NCBI GenBank assembly: GCA_947174725.1
Contig: CAMWKA010000017.1
Location: 1-13,913 of the forward strand
From: an uncultured Lachnospiraceae bacterium
Lineage (GTDB): Bacteria > Bacillota > Clostridia > Lachnospirales > Lachnospiraceae
DNA: 13,913 nucleotides
Direction of reading: 5' to 3'
Shown in pieces: positions 6,727 to 13,913 of the stretch. A program made the position numbers and the translations under genes. Numbering within the stretch: the first letter of the stretch is position 1; each line of letters opens with the position of its first letter. The notes beneath the pieces were generated by a model. That model saw nothing but the letters and a program-made list of their open reading frames with translations. It was not told the DNA's origin and did not search any database.

Positions 6727-7110
6727 TTACTTGTTTGAATTATAATCATAAAAATCCGCCGTTTCCCTGTTCCGGTATTCATGCTTTTCATAATAGCCGA
6801 TCAGTCCGCCATCCTCATCCCGAAGGGCGATCATATAAACATCTTTATTCTCTTTTTCGTTGTAAAAAGTATATATCCGGTTATTCTCCGCACTTTCCCC
6901 AAACCATTGTACCACCTGTTTGATTTTCTCATTACTGGACGGGCTATGGCAGTCAAGCAGCGATTTCCCTACCAGCGCGTATCCGCCTCTTTTTTGATAC
7001 CTCTCTGCCGCCGCAGGATTCATATACACAATTTCATGGGAAAGATCACATATCACCACAGCTGCGGTATCCATGTCTATAACACTTTTAAAAAATTTTG
7101 AAAGTTCCAT
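6727..7110 (-). CDS. Single PAS-domain sensor protein
   Basis: The 127-residue protein is essentially one PAS domain. It has a short lead helix (MELSKFFKSVIDMDTAAVVI), then the core strands and the typical YMNPAAAERY. Next come LVGKSLLDCHSPSSNEKIKQ, the loop that resembles the PAS part of DUF438-type proteins, and the final strands VYMIALRDEDGGLIGYYEKHEY. There is no kinase, cyclase or DNA-binding domain, so it would have to act through a partner. Ligand cannot be told from sequence. The frame is open upstream to 7188, but that extension is encoded by a large hairpin. The start at 7110 was chosen because MELSKFF fits the domain edge and an AGG lies eight bases before it. Confidence 0.85.
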   Translation of the reverse strand: MELSKFFKSVIDMDTAAVVICDLSHEIVYMNPAAAERYQKRGGYALVGKSLLDCHSPSSNEKIKQVVQWFGESAENNRIYTFYNEKENKDVYMIALRDEDGGLIGYYEKHEYRNRETADFYDYNSNK

Positions 7111-7147
7111 AAAATAAACCTGCCTTTCTCTCTTAGTTTGATCAATA

Positions 7148-7260
7148 TACCATGTCAGCAGGAAATCAAGCGCGAACGCAGTGAGCATTTGATTTCACCT
7201 GACATGGTAGCAATCTGCAAAGCAGATTTTAAGCGCGACAGCGCGACAGACGCGCAGCGG
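7148..7260. repeat. Long hairpin and GC-rich short repeats
   Basis: TACCATGTCAG at 7148-7158 pairs with CTGACATGGTA at 7199-7209, and inside it GAAATCAA pairs with TTGATTTC, giving a near-continuous stem of about 19 bp. Next, AATCTGC and GCAGATT (7212-7228, loop AAA) form a second hairpin. Two direct copies of GCGCGACA (7233-7248) and a GACGCGC follow. The stretch lies between the membrane gene ending at 7291 and the PAS gene start at 7110. No T-run follows on the minus strand, so it does not look like a simple terminator; a small mobile repeat is more likely. Confidence 0.65.
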
Positions 7261-7290
7261 CTGGATTCTTGAGCTTATTGTATCATGTCC

Positions 7291-8355
7291 TCAGTAACGG
7301 CGCAAATATTCCTCCTCATAGGAAAACTGGATACCATGATCCAGCCGCAGAGGATTATCCATACGGACATAAACACCCTCATCAGATATTTTAACATAAA
7401 TTCTGGGACTTCCATCAGAAGTATAAAATTTTTCATTGAGTTCTGAGTAATCCGATATTCCCAGATATTCAGCAACTTCCCGGGAAAAAGCGTCATCCGG
7501 TCTGCCCCAATCGGAAATATAACATCCTTCACTCATCTGCATATAAGAATCGGAAGTTCTGTCTACTCCGTCTGCCATCATGGCAGTACCAACACAGCTT
7601 GATATCGTCTGAAGGTGTAATTGATCGTGTTCAGCTCTGCTACGGAACGCATACTCTCCAAACTGGATGACCAGCGTCTTTATCAATACCATGATACAAA
7701 GAAGAACCATGCCGGAAACGATTCCGTTTTCAACGGGCACTCTTTCCTTCCGGCTGTCGTCAATTTCCACATCATCCCTGTATCTTTGCCTATTTCCCTG
7801 TCGGTAAAACATAAATGCAGATATGCCCCAGAAAGAGTCAAACAGCAGCATGATACATAGTAAAAATACCGCTAAATCTCCATCAAACTGATACCAGCGG
7901 ATAATATACCGGACATTCCAGACATTGGCAAGCAGAAAAACAGCTGCGTAAAAGAAAACCAGAACCTTTCTGCCCACATTCTTTATCTCCGGGCAGGATT
8001 TTCCGCTTACACGCGGAACATTCCTCAGATCGTCGCCATAATCTTCTTTTTTATTCGGGATCTCATATCCATATGCCTTTAACCTGCGAATATAACAGAA
8101 TCCAGACAACAAATTTAATCCTGCAAATAAAAATAAACCGCCACCCACATAAAATCCCAATAATGTTATCAATGCTATAACAACCGCTCCCCCCACTTCT
8201 GCCAGCATGCAAATCACTCCTGTCAAAAACAGGAAAGCGGAAACAATGGTTGTAACCAGTAGTATTTTAATGGTTCTTTCATCATACTTTATTTTCATCC
8301 TACACTCGGAAGATTTATGAAGCAGCAATCCCATCAGTGCCAGTATACGTATCAT
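7291..8355 (-). CDS. Multi-pass membrane protein, unknown function
   Basis: The 354-residue product belongs to no family I can name. It has about five membrane helices: two early ones (ILLVTTIVSAFLFLTGVICM and VVIALITLLGFYVGGGLFLF), two in the middle (KVLVFFYAAVFLLANVW and LAVFLLCIMLLFDSFWGISA), and one late (GMVLLCIMVLIKTLVIQF). The last 100 or so residues form a soluble domain, probably outside, with EHDQLHLQTISSCVGTAMM and DGSPRIYVKISDEGVYVRMD. The frame opens at 8373. GAGGA nine bases before the ATG at 8355 supports that start, while MKIKYDERTIKI at 8298 is also possible but has only a weak site. The layout, with membrane helices first and an outer soluble domain last, resembles that of the gene at 5843-6550. 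A small ORF and a good promoter lie upstream. Confidence 0.7.
   Translation of the reverse strand: MIRILALMGLLLHKSSECRMKIKYDERTIKILLVTTIVSAFLFLTGVICMLAEVGGAVVIALITLLGFYVGGGLFLFAGLNLLSGFCYIRRLKAYGYEIPNKKEDYGDDLRNVPRVSGKSCPEIKNVGRKVLVFFYAAVFLLANVWNVRYIIRWYQFDGDLAVFLLCIMLLFDSFWGISAFMFYRQGNRQRYRDDVEIDDSRKERVPVENGIVSGMVLLCIMVLIKTLVIQFGEYAFRSRAEHDQLHLQTISSCVGTAMMADGVDRTSDSYMQMSEGCYISDWGRPDDAFSREVAEYLGISDYSELNEKFYTSDGSPRIYVKISDEGVYVRMDNPLRLDHGIQFSYEEEYLRRY
8073..8092 (-). repeat. Diverged, gapped copy of the 26-bp repeat inside a gene
   Basis: These bases match the repeat at 6547-6572 on both sides of a 4-base gap: ATGCCTTT, then AACCTGCGAAT. They are translated in the membrane-protein gene as I-R-R-L-K, the same frame as I-R-R-L-R-K in the other copies. 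Chance resemblance is possible. Confidence 0.35.
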
Positions 8356-8397
8356 TCGGTGTTTTCCTCGCATAACTTCTCTATGATTGAAAAGCTT

Positions 8398-8538
8398 TTA
8401 TTTTTCAATCTTCTTTTCAGTAACCGTTTTTGTTTGACCCATGACAAATATTTTTTCCTCATTTTTTACGACATTTTCTACGACATTTGTTTTACTATTT
8501 GCCTCGCTGATCTCCTTTAAGGCATCGCATAGCATCAT
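8398..8538 (-). CDS. Possible small ORF, 46 residues
   Basis: The frame runs from the ATG at 8538 to a TAA at 8398-8400. It encodes a charged, helix-prone peptide with DALKEISEANSKTNVVENVV and a lysine-rich end (TVTEKKIEK). No ribosome binding site is visible before either of its two first ATG codons, and I recognise no family. A promoter (-10 at 8571-8576) lies just upstream. Its end overlaps the hairpin GATTGAAAA and TTTTCAATC at 8385-8410. It could be a remnant of a longer gene, a real small protein, or leader RNA of the membrane-protein gene that starts 25 to 43 bases further on. Confidence 0.3.
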   Translation of the reverse strand: MMLCDALKEISEANSKTNVVENVVKNEEKIFVMGQTKTVTEKKIEK

Positions 8539-8570
8539 ATGTTGTGATTGTAACGCACTGTACTTATTTG

Positions 8571-8579
8571 ATTATATCA
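8571..8579 (-). promoter_or_regulatory. Extended -10 promoter element
   Basis: The minus strand reads TGATATAAT, a TG-n-TATAAT extended -10. The -35 region 17 bases upstream (TAGTAA) is poor, which is normal for extended -10 promoters. Transcription would begin near 8564 and run through the small ORF into the membrane-protein gene. Confidence 0.6.
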
Positions 8580-8600
8580 CTACAATTCTCCATTTACTAT

Positions 8601-8630
8601 AAAAATATAAGGCATGGCGACCGCCACGCC
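8601..8630 (-). terminator. Intrinsic terminator after the GNAT gene
   Basis: On the minus strand GGCGTGGCG and CGCCATGCC form a 9-bp stem with a GT loop, followed by TTATATTTTT. It ends transcription of the acetyltransferase gene about 80 bases past its stop and insulates the promoter at 8571. Confidence 0.85.
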
Positions 8631-8708
8631 CCACATTACTCATAGCTTAGGTCAATCTAATTCCCGATAAACTTGAATTTGCGCGAGAGACTGTATTATG
8701 TACGATTC

Positions 8709-9092
8709 CTAATATGTTTCCATTTGTCCACATAGCATATTATAAAACCCAAATCGCTCATAAAACGGCTTCAAGCATTCTTCATAAACCACTGAAATCA
8801 TGTAGATACGCTTTTCCTTCAGATATTCAATCATTTTATCCATCAGGTCTGTGCCAATCCCTTTGCCTTGGTAATCCGGACAAACCATTAAATCCTGAAT
8901 ATAAGCATCTGTTACCCCATTTGATACACTATCAATATACCCAATCAGTTTATCATCTTCATAAACTGCAATATGGTAATACGATGTCATCAAAGGGTTT
9001 TTATACTCTCTTTCCATCCTGTTCCAGCCCACAGATTCACGCAAATCCGCCAATGCTTTTACAGACACTTTTTCGTTGAATTTGTACATCAT
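8709..9092 (-). CDS. GNAT family N-acetyltransferase
   Basis: The 127-residue protein carries the GNAT acetyl-CoA fold. It has the strand pair HIAVYEDDKLIGYIDSV, then QDLMVCPDYQGKGIGTDLMD, which includes the pyrophosphate-binding Q-x-x-G-x-G/A type loop (YQGKGIG). It ends with the usual FYERFGFY helix and turn. The acceptor substrate cannot be told. The start is one of two adjacent ATG codons (9092 or 9089), with GAGG followed by AAAAAATA before the first. It has its own terminator and lies downstream of the DinB-like gene, with 84 bases between them. Confidence 0.92.
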   Translation of the reverse strand: MMYKFNEKVSVKALADLRESVGWNRMEREYKNPLMTSYYHIAVYEDDKLIGYIDSVSNGVTDAYIQDLMVCPDYQGKGIGTDLMDKMIEYLKEKRIYMISVVYEECLKPFYERFGFYNMLCGQMETY

Positions 9093-9176
9093 TATTTTTT
9101 CCTCATCGTGGAATATTTATATCGTTAAAATCCGATTTTCCTCTCTGTTCATTTTCCTGCAAATTGAAAACTCCGC

Positions 9177-9833
9177 TTACGAATGTATCCTATTCTTAAT
9201 ACGCAAACAAGCCTCTATATGCATGATCCAGTGCCTTGATAACGGCATCTGAATTAACCCGCGAACGTCTTTATTACACCAATAATCTATCAACCAAAAT
9301 GCATTTTCATCTGTACTTACTACATTCAAAGATTTTAAATATTCTCTTCTTCCTTCTGGTATTTTTCTTTTCAATTCGTCGTAGGACAATCCCGAAACTA
9401 TCTTCTCGGTACTTTCTTTTACTTCAACGATGTAGGAATATAGTTCTTTCAGATTAAGCTGTTTTGAAAAGTCTGCAATCTGTTGTTTTACAAGTTCATT
9501 TCCTGTTGTAATTATTGGTGAATTGATACGTACTTGATAATTACCTGTAAAAAAAACTTGTTCATCCTCACTTATCAAAGTATGCGCGACTATATCTTCA
9601 ATACGAAAGATATGCCAAATAGAATAGGCAATCGTTTTACTATGATAACCGTCTGCGTTTATAAAAGGAATTGCATCAAAATCCTCCCTGTGCAATTCCT
9701 CTTTCAAAGATATCAAGATTTGCATTAACTGATTCCGTAAATCAAACAAAGTATCAATACCCACTTCATAGGTATCTTTCTTCCTAATCTGTGTTTGCAT
9801 TGTTTTATTAAGTCCAGACCATTCCTTATTCAT
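9177..9833 (-). CDS. DinB-like four-helix protein
   Basis: The 218-residue product resembles the DinB/YfiT superfamily of metal-binding four-helix proteins, some members of which are thiol transferases. It has HSKTIAYSIWHIFRIEDIV with a histidine in the first helix region, and LSRHWIMHIEACLRIK near the C-terminus with two more histidines. Together these could bind the divalent metal. Close relatives are often labelled phage head-tail adapter protein; nothing here supports a phage role. The frame also allows TTG at 9839, but the ATG at 9833 follows GGAAAGCG at nine bases. The gene begins only 30 bases after the end of rnpB with no visible terminator between, so read-through from the rnpB promoter is likely. 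Its biochemical role is not known. Confidence 0.75.
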   Translation of the reverse strand: MNKEWSGLNKTMQTQIRKKDTYEVGIDTLFDLRNQLMQILISLKEELHREDFDAIPFINADGYHSKTIAYSIWHIFRIEDIVAHTLISEDEQVFFTGNYQVRINSPIITTGNELVKQQIADFSKQLNLKELYSYIVEVKESTEKIVSGLSYDELKRKIPEGRREYLKSLNVVSTDENAFWLIDYWCNKDVRGLIQMPLSRHWIMHIEACLRIKNRIHS

Positions 9834-9862
9834 AGGCAATCGCTTTCCGAATTATATATAAT

Positions 9863-10214
9863 ACATAAGCGGGACTATAAGCCGGGTTATGTCATAGCCG
9901 GCAATGCCGGCCGGGATGATCATCTATCTGGTCCTGCTGTTACCAGCAGGCTCAAGCGACCTACCTGAAGACAGGCCGGGCAAGCCTGTCGTCTTCTGTT
10001 TGGTCTTGCTTCGGATGGGGTTTACAGAGCCCCGGCTGTTACCAGCCGGGCGGTGGTCTCTTACACCGCCTTTCCACCATTACCGCTTGCGCGGCTGTAT
10101 ATTTCTGTTGCACTAGCCTTGGAGTCGCCTCCACCGGACGTTATCCGGCATCCTGCCCTGCGAAGCCCGGACTTTCCTCACGGGGATTCCCCGCGCGACC
10201 ATCCGTCCCACTTA
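9863..10214 (-). ncRNA. rnpB: RNase P RNA, class A
   Basis: This is the catalytic RNA that matures the 5' ends of tRNAs. On the minus strand the 5' part holds GAGGAAAGTCCGGGCT, the first strand of helix P4, and the 3' part ACATAACCCGGCTTATAG, its partner strand. CAACAGAAATATACAGC and CCAGATAGATGATC are the other universal core blocks. The ends pair as helix P1: ACATAAGTGGGAC (10205-10217) with GTCCCGCTTATGT (9863-9875), with one G-U pair. GC-rich stems with GTAACAG-type loops lie in between (for example GCCTGCTGGTAACAGCAGG). About 350 bases and the helix layout fit the class A form used by Clostridia rather than the Bacillus class B form. Ends are set to within a few bases by P1 and the promoter. 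Confidence 0.96.
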
Positions 10215-10218
10215 TGTA

Positions 10219-10224
10219 ATTATA
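10219..10224 (-). promoter_or_regulatory. -10 box of the rnpB promoter
   Basis: TATAAT on the minus strand is placed so that transcription would start around 10212, at the beginning of P1. No strong -35 was found; the best candidate is the T-rich ATTTTA about 17 bases upstream. Confidence 0.65.
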
Positions 10225-10264
10225 TCTCCTGTTTTTAACCTTAAAATCATTAAATGCTGAATTC

Positions 10265-10747
10265 TTATAATTCTTTAACCATATAGCCGCAAGTGAATGG
10301 AAAAAAATCAAATTTTTTAGTTCCTGTATGTATAAATCCATGGCTTTCATACCACTTTCGCAAAATTTGATTTTCTTCAACTATTCCAATATTCATTTTT
10401 TTGCAATGCATATCCCGCGCATTATCAAAAGCACTTGCTAATAATGTTTCCCCCAACTTTTTGTGCCTATATTCCGGAAGAACACACAAATTATTTAACT
10501 CGCATTCATGGTTATCCTGTTGCAGCAGGGAATAATATCCTATGATTCTATCATTTTCATAGTATGCATACATAAGTCGATGCTCATCGGTCAACTGCCA
10601 ATCTAAGCGTTCGGCTGTTGTTGCAAAAGCAGTAAATCTTGGCGCATTTTCTTCTGTGAACCCAAAATCGCTTGCAACTGTACTAAAACTTTTTCGAATT
10701 ACATCTACGCATTGTTCAATGTCATTTTTGTCGATTTCTTTTATCAT
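10265..10747 (-). CDS. GNAT family N-acetyltransferase
   Basis: The 160-residue protein has a complete GNAT fold. An N-terminal helix segment (MIKEIDKNDIEQCVDVIRKSF) is followed by YAYYENDRIIGYYSLLQQ and then ELNNLCVLPEYRHKKLGETLL. In the last segment RHKKLG stands in for the common R/Q-x-x-G-x-G/A acetyl-CoA loop. It ends with NQILRKWYESHGFIHTGTKKF, the usual C-terminal motif. The glycine-poor loop is seen in some related GNAT proteins and does not by itself argue against activity. The start at 10747 follows GAGG at eight bases. The substrate is unknown. The gene ends 40 bases before the rnpB promoter, and the nucleoside kinase gene lies 63 bases upstream. Confidence 0.92.
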   Translation of the reverse strand: MIKEIDKNDIEQCVDVIRKSFSTVASDFGFTEENAPRFTAFATTAERLDWQLTDEHRLMYAYYENDRIIGYYSLLQQDNHECELNNLCVLPEYRHKKLGETLLASAFDNARDMHCKKMNIGIVEENQILRKWYESHGFIHTGTKKFDFFPFTCGYMVKEL

Positions 10748-10810
10748 ATTTAAGACCTCGTCAAAATCAGATAATCGAATTAGTATTTAACTATACTTCA
10801 AAATTTGTTT

Positions 10811-12487
10811 TTATACGTTGAAACAGGACCCGCCTACAAACTCCCTTACAATAGAGTTGTTGGGAAGATTCTCGCTGCTCACACCCAGAAAATATTCCAG
10901 AAATTTCAACAGCCTCTTCGCTTCATAATACTCAGGATCTTCCTTCTTCACAGAGTATAACAACGGCTCCGCGAACTGCTTGAGTACCGCCAGTTCATAG
11001 ATCAGCGCCGAGTTAAACATTGCATCCGCGCTTTCCTGGAAGGGAAAAATATTCTCCTCCTCGCCGCGTCTCACCGAAGGCCACATCCGGATCGTCCTTG
11101 TGGCAGAAGCGCCTCTCGTCCTTGCATCTCTCACCATCCGTCTGATCAGCCTTCCGTCCGTAGTGGGGATTCTGTTATGTTCGTCCACATTCAGGCTCGT
11201 AAGCGCGCTGATATAGATCTTAAACTTACTTTCTGCCGGAAGGGATAAAGACATCTTATCATTTAACGCATGGATGCCCTCGATCACAAGGATATCCTCC
11301 GGACCCAAAGTCTTATAATTGCCCTTATACTCCCTTGCTCCGATCTTGAAGTTAAAGGACGGCAGTTCCACTGTCTCACCAGCCAGCAGCCTTGTCATAT
11401 CCTGATTAAAGAGCGTCGTATCGATGGCTTCCAGACATTCAAAATTATAATCGCCATTCTCATCCTTCGGCGTATCCTCCCGGTTGACAAAGTAATCATC
11501 CACCGCGATTGGATGCGGTTTGAGTCCATAGGAAGCAAGCTGCACGGATAATCGATGGGAAAATGTCGTCTTACCGGAGGAAGAAGGTCCCGCGATCATG
11601 ACAAACTTCACGCCTTCACGTTCTACGATCTCCTTGGCGATCTCTGCGATCCTGCGCTCCTGCAGAGCCTCCTGCAATAAAATGATATCGTTCAGACCGC
11701 CTTCACATATCCTGTCATTCAGATCGCCCACCGTATCGATGCCAAGCTTCTCGCCCCAGTCTGTCCCTTTCCTCAGCGTCTCAAACAGCTTTTCTCTGGA
11801 AGCCAGAGGCTTTACTGTCAACGGATCGCTCATTTCCGGCAGCATCAGCATAAATCCATTATTGAAGGGCAGCAGTTCAAACTCCCTGATATATCCCGCA
11901 TTCGGCAGCATATAACCATAATAATAATCATGATAGCCATCTATCTCATAGATATTGACCTGGGAACCACGGCGGTATCGGAACAGTTTATCTTTATCAG
12001 CCATACCCGCTCTGGCAAAAATCTCCCGTGCCTCATCAGTGTTCACGGAATATTTATTGATCTTTGTTTTCGCCGCAACCAGTTCCTGCATGCGCGCTTT
12101 TACTTTATCAATAAAGCCCTGATCGACCATCAGTCCGCCTTTAGGACTGACATAGTATCCGTTACCGATGGTATATTCCACCTTGACCTGTTTTACTTTG
12201 GAAGCACCTTTTTCCTCTGCCTCCAAAATATCCGCAACAGCCTTGACCATGGTCAGGATCGCCGTACGCACATAGGTCTTATGTCCGATGGATTCCCTTC
12301 TGGTAATCAGCCTGACCACGGCATCCTTTTCTACAGTTTTTGATAATTCACGGATCTTATCATCCTCCATAACCACTGCGATCAGACCGTCATGCTTCGC
12401 CTGATATTCCTCTGCGACCTCCTCATATGTGATTCCCTTTGGATATTCCTTCTTTTCACCCTCGATCGTCAGTATCACCTTATCCAT
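10811..12487 (-). CDS. TGS-domain nucleoside kinase (uridine kinase-like)
   Basis: The 558-residue cytosolic protein combines a TGS-like domain (residues about 1-65), a threonyl-tRNA-synthetase-type second domain (about 70-230) and a C-terminal phosphoribulokinase/uridine kinase domain (about 280-500). The P-loop GPSSSGKTTFSHRL begins at residue 300, and HPIAVDDYFVNREDTP carries the base-binding and magnesium-binding Asp pair. VIEGIHALND is the Walker B-like strand and RLIRRMVRDARTRG the lid. In Clostridia this family is labelled nucleoside kinase and is thought to phosphorylate uridine or cytidine; the TGS part may sense nucleotides. The start at 12487 follows AAAGGA about ten bases away. 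The gene is complete and sits 105 bases after the nif3 family gene. Confidence 0.93.
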   Translation of the reverse strand: MDKVILTIEGEKKEYPKGITYEEVAEEYQAKHDGLIAVVMEDDKIRELSKTVEKDAVVRLITRRESIGHKTYVRTAILTMVKAVADILEAEEKGASKVKQVKVEYTIGNGYYVSPKGGLMVDQGFIDKVKARMQELVAAKTKINKYSVNTDEAREIFARAGMADKDKLFRYRRGSQVNIYEIDGYHDYYYGYMLPNAGYIREFELLPFNNGFMLMLPEMSDPLTVKPLASREKLFETLRKGTDWGEKLGIDTVGDLNDRICEGGLNDIILLQEALQERRIAEIAKEIVEREGVKFVMIAGPSSSGKTTFSHRLSVQLASYGLKPHPIAVDDYFVNREDTPKDENGDYNFECLEAIDTTLFNQDMTRLLAGETVELPSFNFKIGAREYKGNYKTLGPEDILVIEGIHALNDKMSLSLPAESKFKIYISALTSLNVDEHNRIPTTDGRLIRRMVRDARTRGASATRTIRMWPSVRRGEEENIFPFQESADAMFNSALIYELAVLKQFAEPLLYSVKKEDPEYYEAKRLLKFLEYFLGVSSENLPNNSIVREFVGGSCFNV

Positions 12488-12591
12488 GCTTCAACTGTCC
12501 TTTCTTTTCTCTATTTTTATATGTACGTATATTCCCACTTTATTTACTACTGCCAAATCCGCTTCAACTGAAATTTATATTTCACATGGTT

Positions 12592-13374
12592 TTATACCAC
12601 AATAAACGGTTCCTTCTGGGATGCGCACACCACGGTCATCTCCGGCATATTTTTTAAGATAAACTGTTTCATATACGACAGAAATATCTTTTCGATCCCA
12701 TAATGTCCCGCGTCGATAATGCCCAGTCCCCTTGCCACAGAGTCGATTCCATCATGATGATCGATATCTCCCGTGATCAGGACATCTGCTCCCGCCTTTA
12801 AAGCATAGCCGCTTCTCTTTTTGCCGGAACCCGGCGAGATTGCGGCAACGCGTACCCTCATATCGGGATCACCATAGACCCTGACCGAATCAATCAAAAA
12901 GACTTCTTTGACCAGTTCCGCACATTCCCGCAGACTCATCTCCTGTGGCAGACGACCTGCCCTGCCCACGCCTTCCTTGGACAATGTATCTTCATATGTA
13001 ACATCCAGTACCGTCCTGTCAATCAGCTCCAATCGATCCGCCGCCTCATCCGCCATACCGATCACATCAAAATTGGTATGCATCGCATAACAGCATACAT
13101 CCGCCTGTATCAGCTTAAATAATCTCCTGCCCACGATATCATCTTCCGTCAAGCTTGAAATATGCGGAAAAATCAGTGGGTGATGGGTTAGAAGCAGATC
13201 CGTATCGGAAAGCACTGCTTCCTCCACAACATCATCCGTTGCATCTACAGAAAGCAGTATCTTTTCAATCTCTTTCTTCTTCCTGCCGCACATCAGTCCG
13301 CTATTGTCCCAGCTTTCCGCAAAGGATGGCGGAGACAACGCTTCCAGCCGCCTGATCACTTCCTCCAACTGCAT
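12592..13374 (-). CDS. Nif3-like dinuclear metal center protein
   Basis: The 260-residue protein belongs to the Nif3/YqfO family, formerly called GTP cyclohydrolase I type 2, which forms a hexameric ring with a two-metal site in each subunit. The opening SFAESWDNSGLMCG is the family signature. Metal ligands are visible in LTHHPLIF (His64-His65), HTNFD (residues 99-103) and DAGHYGIEK (His224, Glu228), and GSGKKRSG and ITGDIDHHDG are also conserved. The short length means it lacks the PII-like insert of the Bacillus YqfO form. The start follows AAAGG at seven bases. The reaction it carries out is not known. It is transcribed with trmK, 60 bases upstream, as in many Firmicutes. Confidence 0.95.
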   Translation of the reverse strand: MQLEEVIRRLEALSPPSFAESWDNSGLMCGRKKKEIEKILLSVDATDDVVEEAVLSDTDLLLTHHPLIFPHISSLTEDDIVGRRLFKLIQADVCCYAMHTNFDVIGMADEAADRLELIDRTVLDVTYEDTLSKEGVGRAGRLPQEMSLRECAELVKEVFLIDSVRVYGDPDMRVRVAAISPGSGKKRSGYALKAGADVLITGDIDHHDGIDSVARGLGIIDAGHYGIEKIFLSYMKQFILKNMPEMTVVCASQKEPFIVV

Positions 13375-13434
13375 ATCGACACCTTTCCCTTTCTTATCTG
13401 CCCAAAAGAATTATGTAAACTGAGCAAATCTGTT

Positions 13435-13913
13435 TCACGCATAATATGATAATGCAGCCTCGATTCTTCGCTGCTTTTCCTGCAACTCCGATAACCTCAG
13501 CTTCTGCCGTTCGCCTGCAGCCGCATCCCGCTCCTCCCCGATTGCTTTCTGAAGCCCGGAAAGGATATCACAGGTTACCGTCCGCTCATGCAGCAGCCAT
13601 TCATATAAGACCGGATGACGCCCTTCTAATAATAATCTCCCATATGCGTCATAAATATCCTGACGATCTTCCGCCGGTTTCACCATCTCCTCCTGCCAGA
13701 CCGCCCGCAGCATCGGATAATATTTGCCATCCTCTTTCACCATATCCTCTTTCGAAATGACATATCCATGCTGTCTTAAAAAGCTTCGTACCAAAAACAG
13801 CTCAGACTGCGGTTGTAATATGATCTGCTTCATGGCTTTTGCCTTCTCCGGCGCATCCTCTAAAATATGGCATATCAGCGCGCCACCCATACCGGCACAG
13901 ATCATGCCGTCTG
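13435..13913 (-). CDS. trmK: tRNA (adenine-22-N1)-methyltransferase TrmK, 5' end missing
   Basis: This SAM-dependent enzyme methylates N1 of adenine 22 in tRNA. Only the C-terminal 156 or so residues are in the window; the frame continues past the right edge, and the true start and the first part of the SAM-binding fold lie outside. The visible part begins with DGMICAGMGGALICHIL, the SAM-binding strand and loop. It continues with IILQPQSELFLVRSFLRQHGY, which carries the catalytic-face motif of the family, and ends in a charged, coiled-coil-like tail of about 60 residues (RLSELQEKQRRIEAALSYYA). The tail is normal for TrmK/YqfN. Its neighbour nif3 supports the call, and sigA would be expected next on the right. 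Confidence 0.9.
   Translation of the reverse strand, partial: DGMICAGMGGALICHILEDAPEKAKAMKQIILQPQSELFLVRSFLRQHGYVISKEDMVKEDGKYYPMLRAVWQEEMVKPAEDRQDIYDAYGRLLLEGRHPVLYEWLLHERTVTCDILSGLQKAIGEERDAAAGERQKLRLSELQEKQRRIEAALSYYA

Noticed and set aside
7111..7188. Upstream extension of the PAS gene
   Set aside because: The added residues are encoded by one arm of a long hairpin, and MELSKFF at 7110 is the natural domain start.
7275..7532. An 85-codon minus-strand frame
   Set aside because: It overlaps the membrane-protein gene in another frame and shows no family or start-site support.
9904..10380. Several open frames on both strands over the rnpB region
   Set aside because: They cover the conserved RNase P RNA and its promoter; the encoded sequences have no protein-family features, and the RNA explains the DNA.

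Overview
The window looks like chromosome from a low-to-mid GC Gram-positive bacterium of the class Clostridia, most likely a Lachnospiraceae relative. The pointers are a trmK-nif3 pair as found next to sigA in Firmicutes, a class A RNase P RNA, a TGS-domain nucleoside kinase typical of Clostridia, and a T-box leader in front of trp genes. This placement is inferred from gene content; no 16S is present. All genes lie on the minus strand except one PTS transporter on the plus strand.

Left part (1-2120): a short tryptophan unit on the minus strand. A sigma-A promoter (2091-2119) drives a T-box leader with a probable UGG specifier, a 14-base T-box and a terminator. After it come trpC and trpF. 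The anthranilate-forming genes (trpE, G, D) are not here, so these two middle steps have their own tRNA-sensing control.

Middle left (2120-4720): a divergent single-gene PTS permease with fused IIC, IIB and IIA domains (glucose/maltose type). Its 3' end runs into a tandem array of a 17-bp unit built on a 12-bp palindrome, and the stop codon sits in the second unit. A perfect-looking hairpin follows between the convergent genes.

Middle (4722-8710): an accessory stretch of poorly known minus-strand genes. It holds a DUF2809 membrane protein whose C-terminus looks like the toxin-binding half of a RelB/DinJ antitoxin (the most unusual gene here), a small membrane protein, two larger membrane proteins with outer C-terminal domains, and a single PAS-domain protein. 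The spaces between them carry clusters of hairpins that look like small repeat elements. A 26-bp sequence containing a start codon occurs almost unchanged at the trpF start and at 6547-6572.

Right part (8709-13913): two GNAT acetyltransferases, a DinB-like protein directly downstream of rnpB (RNase P RNA), then the housekeeping run nucleoside kinase, nif3 family protein and trmK, the last cut by the window edge.

No complete insertion sequence, prophage, CRISPR array, tRNA or rRNA was seen. The candidates for something new are the DUF2809-antitoxin fusion, the palindromic 17-bp array at the PTS stop codon, and the repeat or hairpin elements around the unknown membrane genes.
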